A stretch of 64,000 nucleotides of DNA from contig NC_065883.2 of NCBI RefSeq assembly GCF_932274485.2, positions 15,622,222-15,686,221 on the forward strand, read 5' to 3'. Made by a program: the position numbers and the translations under genes. Origin of the DNA: Patella vulgata. Lineage: Eukaryota; Mollusca; Gastropoda; Patellidae. The notes under the pieces are model-generated. The model did no database searches, was not told where the DNA came from, and saw nothing but the letters and a program-made list of their open reading frames with translations. Shown piece by piece: positions 23,150 to 34,626 of the stretch. Every line of letters starts with the position of its first letter. The first letter of the stretch is position 1.

Positions 23150-26100
23150 TCACATGATGCTACACTTCTCTCCCCTTTTCTTCATCTTCAGTTCGTATTC
23201 TTCTACTTCCGCCAAATAAGACAATGGTGGCCATTGGTTAGTTGTAACGAAGTCTAGATTGTCACCTTTTAATTGTGAAAATTCTTCCCGGACTTTGAAA
23301 ACCAGATAGTTCGAGGCTATGAAATGGAGGCAAAATTTAGCCAATTGGTCTGCATTGTGAAGCTGGAAAAGAAAATAAATAAATCATGGGTATTTCGTAT
23401 CACAAAAAATAAAAATAAATGCTATTTTTGTATTAATCTATGGCGCCCCCTATTATCCATTCTATTTTATAATGAAAATGGAATGAAATGGGGTTAACTG
23501 TCCTACTGTTCTGCTCCAACTGGGCCAATGAATATAGGAATACACCTTACAGCTGCGCTATGGCCTACTCTGATATCGAAGTGTAGCTGTCAAGAGGTCA
23601 TTTACGTGGACCACGATGTGTACACGGGACCTCGGGTTTTGGTCCCAACAGAACATCTGTATATTGTCCCTTGCCAGACCCTATGTCTGCAATATCTAAG
23701 CGGACGTTAAATATAGCTATTTCACACACACCCTCTGTCCTGCACCACTGACAAAGGGGTCTTTTCGTGGACGTCAATGTGTACACGGGACCTCGGGTTT
23801 TCGTCCCATTCGAACGACTATATTTCGTTCCTTGCCACCCGCTGTCTGCGATATTACTTCAGTGAAAGCGGACGTTAAATAAAGCTATTTCTCACAAACC
23901 CTCTGTCCTGCATCACTGACAAAGGCGAACCACGACGGAAAAACCCGATGAAATTTCTCGCCCAAAGCAGGGATCGAACACGGGACCTGCATGTTAGCGA
24001 GTCAACGTCTTACTCACGCAGCCACCGTGGCTCTCATTTCATAATGACCGATACTAGCTCTATTACATATCTAAATCCGGCATAGTTTATTTTATTTGAC
24101 TACTATGTAATTACCTGTGCCGTATGAAGAAGAGAAACCACATCTATATCCATATTTTCTATACTTTGTGCACAACTCCTATCTACTGCTTTTGTTATAT
24201 ACAGCTCGCAAAGATTTACCAATCTAGGTACATCGTATTCATCCGCTAAAACAAGTAGTCCCACGGAATCAACGTCTTCTATTGGTGCGTGATCAGTGTA
24301 GAGATATTCTAAAAGTGCCAAGAATAATTCTGGAGATGTGCCATGTATAGATACCTATAATAATGATAAAAAATCCATTTCAGTATTGGTTAAGTTTACT
24401 AATGTATTCAGTTTTCAACTATAGTGATATAACTACTTCTTAATAAATAATATTTAATAATAATGGACTGGGTATGACACAGGGTTTAATACAAGGACCA
24501 GCAGTAGTTTCTATGTTGTAAGTTAGATTTTGTTTCTTCTTGGAAGATCTTGTTTTTTGTAAAGTCTTACTGTTCTTTATGGCCTAAACGACCGTAAAAC
24601 GAAGTCTTATTTTCTGACCGTAGCATTAATGTTCCATATCTCTGAAAATGGCTATGAGAAGCCATGAAAAATTCAGAAGATTGGGACTATGGATTCATAT
24701 ACTTTTTACCAGACCATACATGAGGCTACTGATCGAAAGCTTTACAAATTAAATAAAATATAAGAATGTAAAATTAAGGAAATTTAAACACACCTGCGAA
24801 TTTTCAGAACTGGATTCTGTGAAATGACCACAAAGCATGGCGTTTAAAACTTGACTTCGTTTTGCCAGTATGGATTTGTGAGCATAGAGTTTTGTCCCTG
24901 AAAAAGTAGATATGATTTTCTCTTTTATAACGTTGAAGATACATCTTTATAATGGTCTATCCAGGTGATATGCTGACTAAGTGTACATCGTGTTTACCGT
25001 CTTTCTGAATTACCCGATGTTAGTTGGACTTGGGAAGGCTAGTGAATTTGAACTAATTTACTAATCCTCTTATCGACATGATGGAACTATCTATATCTTA
25101 TTATTGGGTGCTAGTTATGTTGTAGCAACTTTATGGGAGTTACAGGTGTGGTTCCCCTTGTCAGTGATGCAGGACGGAGGGCCTGACAAGGACAGCTGTC
25201 TAGTCGTTCTGATGGGACGAAAAACCGAGGTTCCGTGTACACATTGGCGTGAATGTAAAAGGTCCCTTGCCAGTTGACATTCGATATAAGAGTAGGTCGT
25301 AGTGCCGCTGTCAGGGCAAAATTTCCCTCATAGCGAACTGTATGGCGTATGTCCGTCTTCATTAGCCCAGTTCGGAACAGAACAGTAGGGCGTTAAACCC
25401 CATTTCATTTTATGAATGTTACAGGTATACTGCACTACCAAGGGAGATAAACACTTAGCTAACTAAGATCTGGCTGTGTCATATAAAACTTAGTAGGTGA
25501 CAGTATTTCGTTAGATTTGTGTCCTACACTACTGTAATAGATTAATAGCAAGAATTTAGGAATTGAACCCCTTCTTTATATTGTTGAGTGGTTTGTTGTT
25601 GAAAAGTTGTGCCACTGCACAACAACTGTTCGACAAAAGTAAGCAGACAGAAATAAGAGTTTATGGCTATAAGAATGAAACATTCAAAATCTAAATGTCA
25701 AAATGATTAAAGATCGACGCCACGCCACACCACACTGTCATATAGAGACCCAATGACACATGGTATCATTTGGTCTTGTAAAACACCTAGGATAATGGAT
25801 GTTAGTAATTGAAGAATTTTGAACTTACCACTGACATCAAACGTAACGTTAGAGTCACAAAGCTTATTAAGGAAGAGTTTCTTTATTTTACCAGCCGTTT
25901 CGTCATTCAGAAAAGTACCAATACTGGGATTAAGGAATTCTTCTTCGTTTCCATAATTTACACACACAGTTTCTAACTGGTTCAATTCAAATATTTTAGC
26001 AACTCGTATTAGCTCGTGTAGATTAGATTCGGGATAAGCTTCTGGAATTCTTGGTAATCCTGTAGGAAGTGAAAAAATGAATACAAAAATTAAACATATT

Positions 26101-29100
26101 AAAAAGCATACAAGTTTATCAAATCAAATCTCTCTAGATTTATTCGTGACTAAATAACATGTAGATTCCCAGTTCATACTCACCAGTATATAGAAATTCC
26201 ATAACACGTAAGAATGTTTCAGCTTTTATGTCAGGGCTGATTTCTATAGTGAGTAATGATGATTCAGTCTCCTTGCGTTCCTTCCAATCAGCTCCAGCTA
26301 TACCTGGCACAGTTCCCATGTTTAAATCTTTCATGGTATAATTTTCTATATTGTTTATCACTTTCATTTGGTCATTCTTAAAAAAAGTAAAAAAACGAAA
26401 TTATTTTTGAGTGATACATTACAATATTACAGGGGTAGAGTCATTAAATAATTATTACGATCCTATTTTACATAATTACTTTTTCATGTCAATTCATTTG
26501 AAGATATCATAAATTAAATTGAAGAGTCAACCATTTCGTATTTGTGAAAGCAAAGAAAAGAGGGGGCTTCAATACAGCACCTTGTGGTACCCTACCCTAC
26601 CCTACAAAACTTACCTCAATAGCTGAAGATACACCAAGTATTTTTGAAAATACTACAGACGCTGAACACAATATCAATTTATGTGCCTGGATTCTGTGCT
26701 GTTCCTCAACAATAAATTCCACGTCTGTACACTTGGCATCTTTAAACATTTCGTAGAGGTCATCTGCATATACTGAGGTGGCAATTTCTGTACTGGGAGC
26801 CAATCCTTAAAATAAAAGTAATCGAGGTGGTTTATGATTTGATTTCTTAAAAATGATTTATGAGTAAAAATCTAACCAAATGCTCACATTGGAGTTTTAA
26901 AACGCAATGATTAAAATAAATGATTCCTAATCTCACATTTCGATATAGACCCCAGTAAGTATTAAACTCTGACCTGTATTCATCTTGATCTTCCACATGG
27001 ACTGGGTGACGTCCCGTAAAACTATTGTACAACTCTTGATGAAATTGGATACTCCTTAGAACTAGCCACACAAGCACGTAAGATGTTAATGGGGTGGGAT
27101 TCGGGGAGTGGAAGTGAGAGGTTAGGAACCAGGGGCTCCGCCAAAAAATATACAAGTAGTATGATAAGGGGCTGATCGTACGCAATCCTTTTCTAAAACG
27201 GGTATTATACGATTTTCGACAATTTACGTTTCATACTATTATCTTATGCATAACACAGAGTACTTACCAGCAGGTGGCATAACTGGTGGCTGGGGTATAT
27301 CTGCAGCTTTCTTGTTTCTAGAGAATAATCCTTTCACCCTGCTTTTGGATTTAGAATAAGATACATATTCTGTTCCCAATTTAAACTAAAAGTAGAAAAA
27401 TGAAGCTGTATATCGGAAGTAAAGGAAAATTGCCGTGATTTGAATTACAGGAATATTGTGTATTCAAGAAATGGTATTGTCATTGCAGATAAATTTTGTT
27501 TTGATATAGACATCAGCTTCTAATACCACTGCGTGTCATTTTCGTGATTTTATTTTTTCACATGTCTTTAAGTGGCTTTCATTGTAATTGATAAGTAGAA
27601 ACACAATACATTTATATGGATAACAATTACTGGTTTATTTTACTAGAGACGTTTCGACGATGGTTCTCTCGTCTTTATCAAGCAAGAGATAACAAATATA
27701 GGAAGCACATGTATACAAGACTAAGGAAACCATAAAAAAATTAGTTCGATTATCGAATAGTTCCACTGCTTTTTATCTTGAACTAAACACATGATTGATG
27801 AGCGTCTTTATATAAAGACCCAGGATCAAAGTAATGAGCTATACTATATACCGGTAGTTTTCCGGTGTTTTCCGGTATATAGTATTGCCGAAAGTAATTA
27901 AAAAAATTAACTTACACAATTATTTAGAGATTCCTTTAAACCATTTTGTGTTAGAGCACTGGTGAAAAATATAGGTAGACCCAATTCCTTGGCTAATTTT
28001 TTGCCTTCTTCATCTGTTACACAATGGCTCCCTTGACCTCGTAAATCTGATAATATATTATAATGTTTTTATGTAAGTTGAGATGGTTTGAATATACATT
28101 TCCCTTGTACTTTAGTAAATCTGATAATATATTATAATTGGTTATGAAAGTTGAGATGGTCTGAATATACATTTCTCTTGTACTTTAGTAAATCTGATAA
28201 TATATTATAATTTGTTATGAAAGTTGAGATGGTTTGAATATACATTTCTCTTGTACTTTAGTAAATCTGACAATATATTATAAGTTTTTATGCAAGTTGA
28301 GATGGTCTGAATATACATTTCTCTTGTACTTTAGTAAATCTGATAACTTATTATAATGTGTTATGAAAGTTGGGATATATCTGAATGTTTCTCTTGTACT
28401 TTAGTAACTGTAGACTTTACATTGGGCAGAACACTGTCTCAAGTTGTTGCATCTGTACCACCCATTTCATTTGGTATGGCTTATTCAGAACAACCCTTAG
28501 ATATCTTTAAACTTCCTTTCGAATGACGTGCCGTAAAATGTTCCACCACTTTTTAAATTTTAATCGATGGTGTTAAAGGTTGAAATATAATGAAGAACAA
28601 AAACGTCCGAATCCATCCTACCTGTTTTACAAGCTATCATAGCCACTGGTACGCCTGGACAATAGTGATTCACCTCCGGCAACCATTTTTCTTTTATGTT
28701 AGCCAAGGAATTTGAGTTTACTACTGAATAGCAGATTAGAAAAACGTCTGTTTGGGGGTAGGACAAGGGTCGAAGTCGATCATAATCTTCCTAAACAAAA
28801 GAAAATAAAACACACAAATAAATAAAAGCAAGTCATACACAACCAGTCTTTGCACAGTAACCACTCTCTTGTCTTGTACTAGAGTGATGTGTCATTCATA
28901 ATGTCTTTTGGGTTAATAGTATAATATCTAAAATGTGCTTGGTTTGAAATATTGAAACATCAACAGATAAAGTGTTTCGATTGGTCGGTCAATAGTTCTA
29001 TATTTAGAATCTAGATGTTCAAGGAAATACATCGATAAACATATAAATTGCTCCTGTTCATTTGTCTACGAATGAGGTATACACAGAAAAATCTCTTGGT

Positions 29101-30231
29101 CATATCAAATACGTAATTAAATTTTAAATTCTTAATAGTAAACAACATGCAGAAAACATGCCCGTACTGGGAGTCTCTACTTTATTTAAAATATATATAA
29201 CTATTAAAATTTTCATCAAAACCAAAATTAAAGTCACGATGCGTCATTTGTATTTTTCGCTAAAATATCAAATTTCCCATAAACATTTATTTAAAAAAAA
29301 AACATAATTTAAATAATAACGTCAGTTAACCACTCTGGATTGAATTCATACGGATTTAAAAATAACTTATCATTTTTGTTCGCCCAAAACAAAATGGCGG
29401 TGGGCTTATAGCGAATAGCATAGATCGATGAAGTTTCAATTCAACGTAACTTTGTAAATACTGAACAGAACTGAACCATTTTAGGACCGACAACATTCTT
29501 ATTATAGATTCATCTTTCATAGCACTGCAGTTTGCAAGCGGTTCCTGTTACTTAAATGAAATGGGGTTTAACGTCCTACTGTTCTGCTCCTAACCTGGGC
29601 TAATGAAGACGGGCATACGCCATACAGTGTGCTATGAGGGAAATTTTGCCCGGGCAGCGGCGCTACGGCCTACTCTTATATCGAATTCCAACTGCCAAGG
29701 GATCTTTTACGTTCACGCCAATGTGTACACGGGACCTCGGTTTTTCGTCCCATCCGAACGACTAGACAGTTGTCCTTGTCAGACCCTCCGTCCTGCATCA
29801 CTGACAAGGGGATACCACGCCGGAAAATCGGGATGAACTTTCTCGGCCAATGCAGGGATCGAACACCCGACCTCCAGGCTAGCGAGCCAGCGTCTTACCC
29901 ACTTAGCCACGTGATCCCCCTGTTACTTAAAATGACGCATAGAGAGTTTAAGACTTTAATAATAATGACAGTATTTGAACATAACCTTGTACATGTATAA
30001 TATGCATAAGAAGTAATCTACCTGGCCAGCCGTGTCAAAGAACGTTACACAGACAGGTTTACCATCCACCATGATACTGCTAGAGTAATTGTCAAACACA
30101 GTTGGTACATATTCACCAGGGAAACTTCCAGTGGTATAGGATATGAGAAGACAACTCTTACCCACAGCGCCATCACCCACCACCGTAACTTTAATTCCCT
30201 GCATTTCAGGAGTAATAGCTTCTAACACCAT
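23150..30231 (-). CDS. RhoBTB-type protein: Rac-like GTPase, two BTB domains, CaaX end
   Basis: Coding exons (minus strand) are 30231-30022, 28790-28622, 28046-27916, 27385-27268, 26805-26615, 26376-26184, 26059-25829, 24897-24794, 24354-24115 and 23362-23150. Every phase fits and yields 599 residues. An acceptor (TTATTTCAG) two bases before the ATG implies a 5' noncoding exon. Residues 1-170 are a Rho-family GTPase with P-loop GDGAVGKS, switch [28 protein letters not shown], a nucleotide-base motif CKTDLR and TSAL. All key residues are present, unlike the degenerate GTPase of vertebrate RhoBTB1/2. A basic Pro-rich linker (residues ~171-220) precedes BTB 1 ([20 protein letters not shown], interrupted in the usual RhoBTB way). 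BTB 2 begins near residue 398 ([21 protein letters not shown]). The C-terminal helical region ends [10 protein letters not shown], a prenylation CaaX box. The closest architecture is the RacA-like/RhoBTB class, known to link Rho-type GTPases to cullin-3 ubiquitin ligases. That role is inferred. Confidence 0.95.
23484..24034 (-). mobile_element. SINE family 1 with an internally duplicated body
   Basis: It lies in the last intron of the RhoBTB-like gene. The tail side (TGGGGTTAACTGTCCTACTG) starts on the left and the tRNA-like head ends in GCCACGGTGGCTGCGTGAGT on the right (minus sense). The segment with GTGTACACGGGACCTCGG occurs twice (around 23620 and 23780), so about 170 bp is duplicated or one copy has landed in another. 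Confidence 0.75.
25143..25412 (+). mobile_element. SINE family 1, 5' truncated
   Basis: It lies in the intron between the two BTB 2 exons of the RhoBTB-like gene, antisense to it. The body runs from CCCCTTGTCAGTGATGCAGG through the TACACATTGGCGTG and GAATTC-like region to GGGCGTTAAACCCCATTTC. The tRNA-like head is missing. Confidence 0.8.
27600..27700 (-). repeat. Fragment of the GATAAAGACGAG repeat family
   Basis: The minus strand reads CTTGATAAAGACGAGAGAAC, then CATCGTCGAAACGTCTC and AACCAGTAATTGTTATCC. It matches 22325-22390 in order. It lies in an intron of the RhoBTB-like gene. Confidence 0.5.
28043..28408 (-). repeat. Five tandem 73-74 bp repeats carrying copies of the exon 3 acceptor
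   Basis: Unit starts are at 28043, 28117, 28190, 28263 and 28336. On the minus strand every unit includes a form of ATTATAATATATTATCAG followed by ATTTAC. That is the acceptor of RhoBTB exon 3 plus the first six exon bases; the true acceptor (28047-28048) belongs to the unit nearest the exon. The array therefore multiplied a splice acceptor. Confidence 0.85.
29557..29919 (-). mobile_element. SINE family 1, full-length copy with target duplication
   Basis: It lies in intron 1 of the RhoBTB-like gene, in the gene's own orientation. The 12-bp direct repeat CTGTTACTTAAA flanks it (29545-29556 and 29920-29931). The minus strand begins GGGGATCACGTGGCTAAGTG (A box) and has GGGTGTTCGATCCCTGCA (B box). 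It ends GACGTTAAACCCCATTTC. With about 363 bp this is the reference copy of the family in this window. Confidence 0.92.
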
Positions 30232-30302
30232 TCCTGAAATAAAGAGGATAAATATTGCTGCAAAACGTTGAATTCGCCTGTGATCTCCTATTCTTGTAAC
30301 GA

Positions 30303-30452
30303 TTTGAGCTTTAGCGTCCTACCTTTCTGAACCGAATGGGCTAATTAAGACGGGCGTATGGGAGAAATGTTTCCCGCACAGAGGCGCTTCGGCGTAGTCT
30401 TATTTCGAATTCCAACTTTTAATGTTTTTTTTACGTGCACGCCAACGTGTAG
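30303..30452 (-). mobile_element. SINE family 1 fragment, diverged
   Basis: It matches the tail-side half of the family (AGCGTCCTACCTTTCTGAAC, AAGACGGGCGTATG, TCGAATTCCAACTT, ACGTGCACGCCAACGTGTA). It lies just upstream of the first coding exon of the RhoBTB-like gene and lacks the head. Confidence 0.65.
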
Positions 30453-31173
30453 ACCTACACAGATGGATGTTAGGATTATTTATAGGATTATTTATATAAT
30501 ACACCTCGAGATTCATAACAACTGTAAGTCCAAGACATGATTCTCAGTTCTCAGAACTATAAAAATGGCCAGCGTCACTCTAATTTGGTTTGAACGCGAT
30601 TTCTCGTCTTAAAAATTATTCTTTTAACAACCAGACAAGACCCCAAAAGCGCTAACAATTCTTTGTAATCCCGGATATCTTTGAGCTTTGGAGTGAGCCT
30701 AGACATTGTAATGATTATATTAAATTGATTCAAATTGGAGTCAAACGATATATTAGGAGAGAAAATGCGTTCAAACCTTTTGACGTTTTCGAGTCGGGGC
30801 AAAAATTTTATATTTGATTAATGTCTATACTTAGAGCGAAGTATTGTGCACCAGCGTTCATTCACCCAATTATGTTTACAAATGTCTACAACTTGTAGGC
30901 CTAAATCAAAACTTTAAACCTCTATATCTTTATTTTTTATGCTGCACATACCCGAAATATCAATATCAATACCGGTATCAATACCCCCCCCCCCCATCCG
31001 CTAAGATGGAATATAAAAAGAGATTTTACAAGCATAATTTTAGAAAGGTCGAGGTCGATATTATTTTCTCGGTACATGTAGGTTCACGCGCATCTCCGAA
31101 CGGATGAATAAAGCCCGCAGTATGACGGATGAACTCTGTCCAGTGTAGTTTAAAAGCGATTTCATCCAGATCA

Positions 31174-31434
31174 GGGGGGTTGGATGGCCGAATGGTTAGC
31201 ACGTGCGCGCTGTATCATAAGGCCTGTCATTAGTCAACTGGCGTGGTTTCGAATCCCCGGTTGTACGTGACAAGGAGTAGGCTCGCCTGTCCAACCTCGT
31301 GGGTTTTCTGCGGGTCCTCCGGTTTCCTCCCACTGCTAAAGACCCCTACGCGCAAACGAATTATTGAAATAAAATTAAACCATATGTTAGTCCCGAAATG
31401 ACCTAGTTTGTTTGGAGTGGACGTTAAACCCCAT

Positions 31435-31488
<54 letters not shown>

Positions 31489-31490
31489 TC
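31174..31490 (+). mobile_element. SINE family 2, best copy (tRNA-derived, CT-repeat tail)
   Basis: The head reads TGGATGGCCGAATGGTTAGC (A box) and GTGGTTTCGAATCCCCGG (B box), with the spacing of a tRNA-like pol III promoter. The body has AAGGAGTAGGCTCGCCTGTC, TCCTCCGGTTTCCTCCCACT and GACGTTAAACCCCATCC. The end is a (CT)n run to 31488. The tRNA-like part does not form a normal tRNA, so I call it a SINE. Copies or fragments lie at 3.1, 10.3, 38.8, 39.6, 41.4 and 63.7 kb. Confidence 0.8.
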
Positions 31491-32667
31491 CATAACATTT
31501 TGCATCATACTTTCAATCCGTATAGGCAGAACATTCTAAAACACTCCCATGTTATAATCATATATATCGAAATAGCCACTTGATAGTATATGTTAACATA
31601 CATCAATGTAATCTTATTTATGTCCGATTTACCTATGCGACACCGATTTTAAATTTTGTCATACGCTTAATTATTATTAATATCACATTCATTATGTTGT
31701 ATATCACAGAACAAAGAAATCAATGCAGCCTTACCTACCAATTGTAAACAATATAATAGTTATTGCAATCTTCTTCTTCTAGATGATGTTTAAGTTCTGT
31801 TTATTAAAATCGAACCCGATCACTTATATATTGCGGGTATCATGTACTATTTTTAGACAAACGGCTGTAGTATTAAGAATACCAGCCAATGAACTGTCAG
31901 TATTTCACACTGCTAAAAATAGATCACACTGTCGTCTCCGATAGCCCACCACACTGGCATATTAACAATTACATACACACACATTATTGATTGAAATCCC
32001 TCACGAACGCTTGTAATATCTTACAAAACTTGCTTTTATTTATAGAAATTTTAAAAAATATAACTATATAAGCCTTTTGCTAATATCAGGAATCCTAAAC
32101 GTATACATTATTATTAAACGTCTTTGCTAAAAAGTCTATTTTCGCCAACAAGTTAATTATGGTTAAGTTCAAGTACAAGCTATCGCCAAATTAAGCTATA
32201 TATGTAGTTTTACCATTTCTTGCTGTTTGATTATTACACTTTCATACCTTCACTAGTGTTGTAGTACGGTTCTCAGCATCCGGGGAGCAAGGATACTTTT
32301 GGCGCCCTCGTTCGGGTGATGATGATTTTGGCCTATATTACTAAATGGTGTTGAAATATACATAATAAACAACGAAAGGGACAATGAAATGAAATCTATT
32401 TAATAATTTATCGACTGAACTCTACGAGCATAATATTAATGACGTTACATGTGCTTATATTGGAGAAAAAATTGAAGACGATACTCCATTGAACTTTCTA
32501 TTGAATTCCGTCAATCCCCCAAAATAGTGAAAATCGTGTGAAAAACGTGATTGCGAGCTACAAAGAATGCGCCGACTTGCACAAGGAAATATCCTAACCC
32601 ATAATGTCCCCTGAAGCATAATTATTAGTTGTGTTTAATTACGTCACGATTCTTATATACTCCCACC

Positions 32668-32875
32668 TTAACGTCCTGCTGTTCTGCTCCGACTGGGCTA
32701 ATGGAGATGATCTGCATACGCCATGCAGTGTGCTGCTGTGGGAGAACTTTTGTCTACTCTTACATCGAATTCCATTTGACAAGTGTTCTTTTACGTGCAC
32801 GCCTATGTGTACACGGGACGTCGGTTTTCCGTTCTTCCGAACGACTATACGTCGTCGGGACTGACAGAGGGGTGA
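32668..32875 (-). mobile_element. SINE family 1 fragment
   Basis: It has the tail side of the family (AACGTCCTGCTGTTCTGCTC, GGGCTAATGGAGATG, ACGCCATGCAGTGTGCTG) through GTGTACACGGGACGTCGG. The head is missing. It ends against the left arm of the palindrome at 32.9-34.4 kb. Confidence 0.7.
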
Positions 32876-32889
32876 ATTCCGCGTTGATC

Positions 32890-34405
32890 GATTACATTCC
32901 TGTATGGAAGGGTATCGCTGCCAATATTAAATACTCTGCTACAATGTCTTTTATATTGATTATATGTATAAAGTACAATGTACAAAGTCATAATACCGGT
33001 AATGATAAAGTCAAAATACCTCTAAGGCAAGAGTTAAATGTAAAACGTGAAATGTTAAGTGTTAAATGACAAATGTTTTGTGGGAAAATGTTTTTTTGAC
33101 GTGTCTACATTTTACATTTCTCTCATTACATTTTACATTTGCTCTCTGCCACATCCCATTTGTCCTTCACGCATTCTACATAGCATGTTTCACACAGCAT
33201 CAACACTATAACAGGAAATCAGCCTAGCACACAATAAAACTTTACTCACCTTGACACTTTGGATGGCATTTTATGATGATTACGGGGGGGGGGGGGGGGG
33301 GGGGTCTGTGCAATGTCCAAATACGAGATTTCAGGTATCATGTTACATATTAGTGAAAATCACATTCATTTCTGTTTGTAAATATGTAAATAGTTTTCTG
33401 GTACAATCGTATTTTCATAATTTAAATCCAATAAATATCACACTATTAAAGGGGTATTCAAGTAAAAATACTGGTCTAAATACGAAATTCCAGATACCAT
33501 GTTAAATATAACTGCTGGTCTAAATACGAAATTCCAGATACCATGTTAAGTATAACTGATTGCTCTTTTCGAATATGCAAATAATTTTCTGGTACATTTA
33601 TATTTGCTTAACTTTACAAAATAAAATTAAAGTGAAGGAAGGGGGGGGGGACTAAACTAAACTAAAATAAAGATACAGGGCTTAATCAAAAATTCTCTAT
33701 GTCCATACTAAAAGATGTATAGTCATTCCTCTCTTTAAATATATTATTTATTTGTTGGGCACAATGCTTATATATTGTTTTTTTTTTTAATGGATCAAAG
33801 TAGGCTACTAAAATCTGTTTATAGAGAGACCGGAAAGAATGGGGGTGTTTAAAATATAAAAATACGGGTATTAATACGAAATTCCAGTTATTTTGTTATA
33901 GATTACTGGAAAGTATGTTTCTTTGGCTGCTTGAATCCATCAATTATTTCCTGGCACATTTAAAGTTACGCAGGGTCGTCTAGATAATTTCTTATGGTGT
34001 GTCAGCTTGATTTCTTTTGTCGTGCCGTGAATATCCTTATAATGTGCTTGTGCCGGGTTTCCATATATGATAATTAGTCACGTGATATCCTACATTTGCA
34101 TATGCAAGTTGGTGGTGTGCGAAAGTTGCCATGTAGAAAGCGTGAAGGACAAATGGGATGTGGCAAATGTAAAATGTAATGAGGGAAATGTAAAATGTAG
34201 ACACGTCAAAAAAAGCATTTTCCCACAAAACATTTGTCATATAACACTTAAAATTTGACGTTTTACATTTAACTCTTGCCTTAGATGTATCAATATCGGT
34301 ATTAGGACTTTGTACATTGTATTTTTTACATATAATCAATGGAAACGACATTGTCGCAGAGCATTTAATATTGGCAACGATACCCTTCCATATTCCTGTC
34401 AATTC
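32890..34405. repeat. Foldback element, ~1.5 kb, arms ~300 bp
   Basis: The left arm (about 32890-33188) and right arm (about 34105-34405) are reverse complements. Examples are GGAAGGGTATCGCTGCCAAT with its mirror at 34368-34390, and TGTGGGAAAATG, GACGTGTCTACATTTTACAT and CATCCCATTTGTCCTTCACG with theirs. The ~910-bp centre has a poly-G run and direct repeats. There is no coding sequence. The structure resembles foldback DNA transposons. Confidence 0.8.
33310..33970 (+). repeat. Direct repeats inside the 32.9-34.4 kb palindrome
   Basis: Copies of CTAAATACGAAATTCCAGATA plus CCATGTTA occur around 33475 and 33520, with weaker ones near 33322 and 33873. Most are followed by TTTTCTGGTACA/TTTCCTGGCACA about 60-90 bp on. 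Spacing is irregular, which suggests decayed tandem duplication. Confidence 0.6.
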
Positions 34406-34626
34406 AGAGCGCTGTGGTCTGACAATCGAGCATTGCCATATATACGACACAAATGAAGGGGAATAATAACAAATTAACGGAAATTAAAGATACATTAGTT
34501 AAGAGCTAAATCTGCTCATTGCAAGTCTTTCGTTAGGCTTCAGATGTTATAGAAATTATTAATTAGACTTTATTTACATGACAAGCTCAAAATCAACTCT
34601 GTAGACCCTCAGATGGCTTGGATATA

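Noticed and set aside
29603-29836. A conserved peptide ([12 protein letters not shown]...[17 protein letters not shown]) seen at many places in the window
   Set aside because: It falls inside every SINE family 1 copy and reflects the similarity of the copies; the frame is broken differently in each and there is no start context.
31174-31260. tRNA-like sequence with A and B boxes
   Set aside because: It does not form a normal tRNA cloverleaf and continues into a repeat body with a CT tail; it is the head of a SINE.
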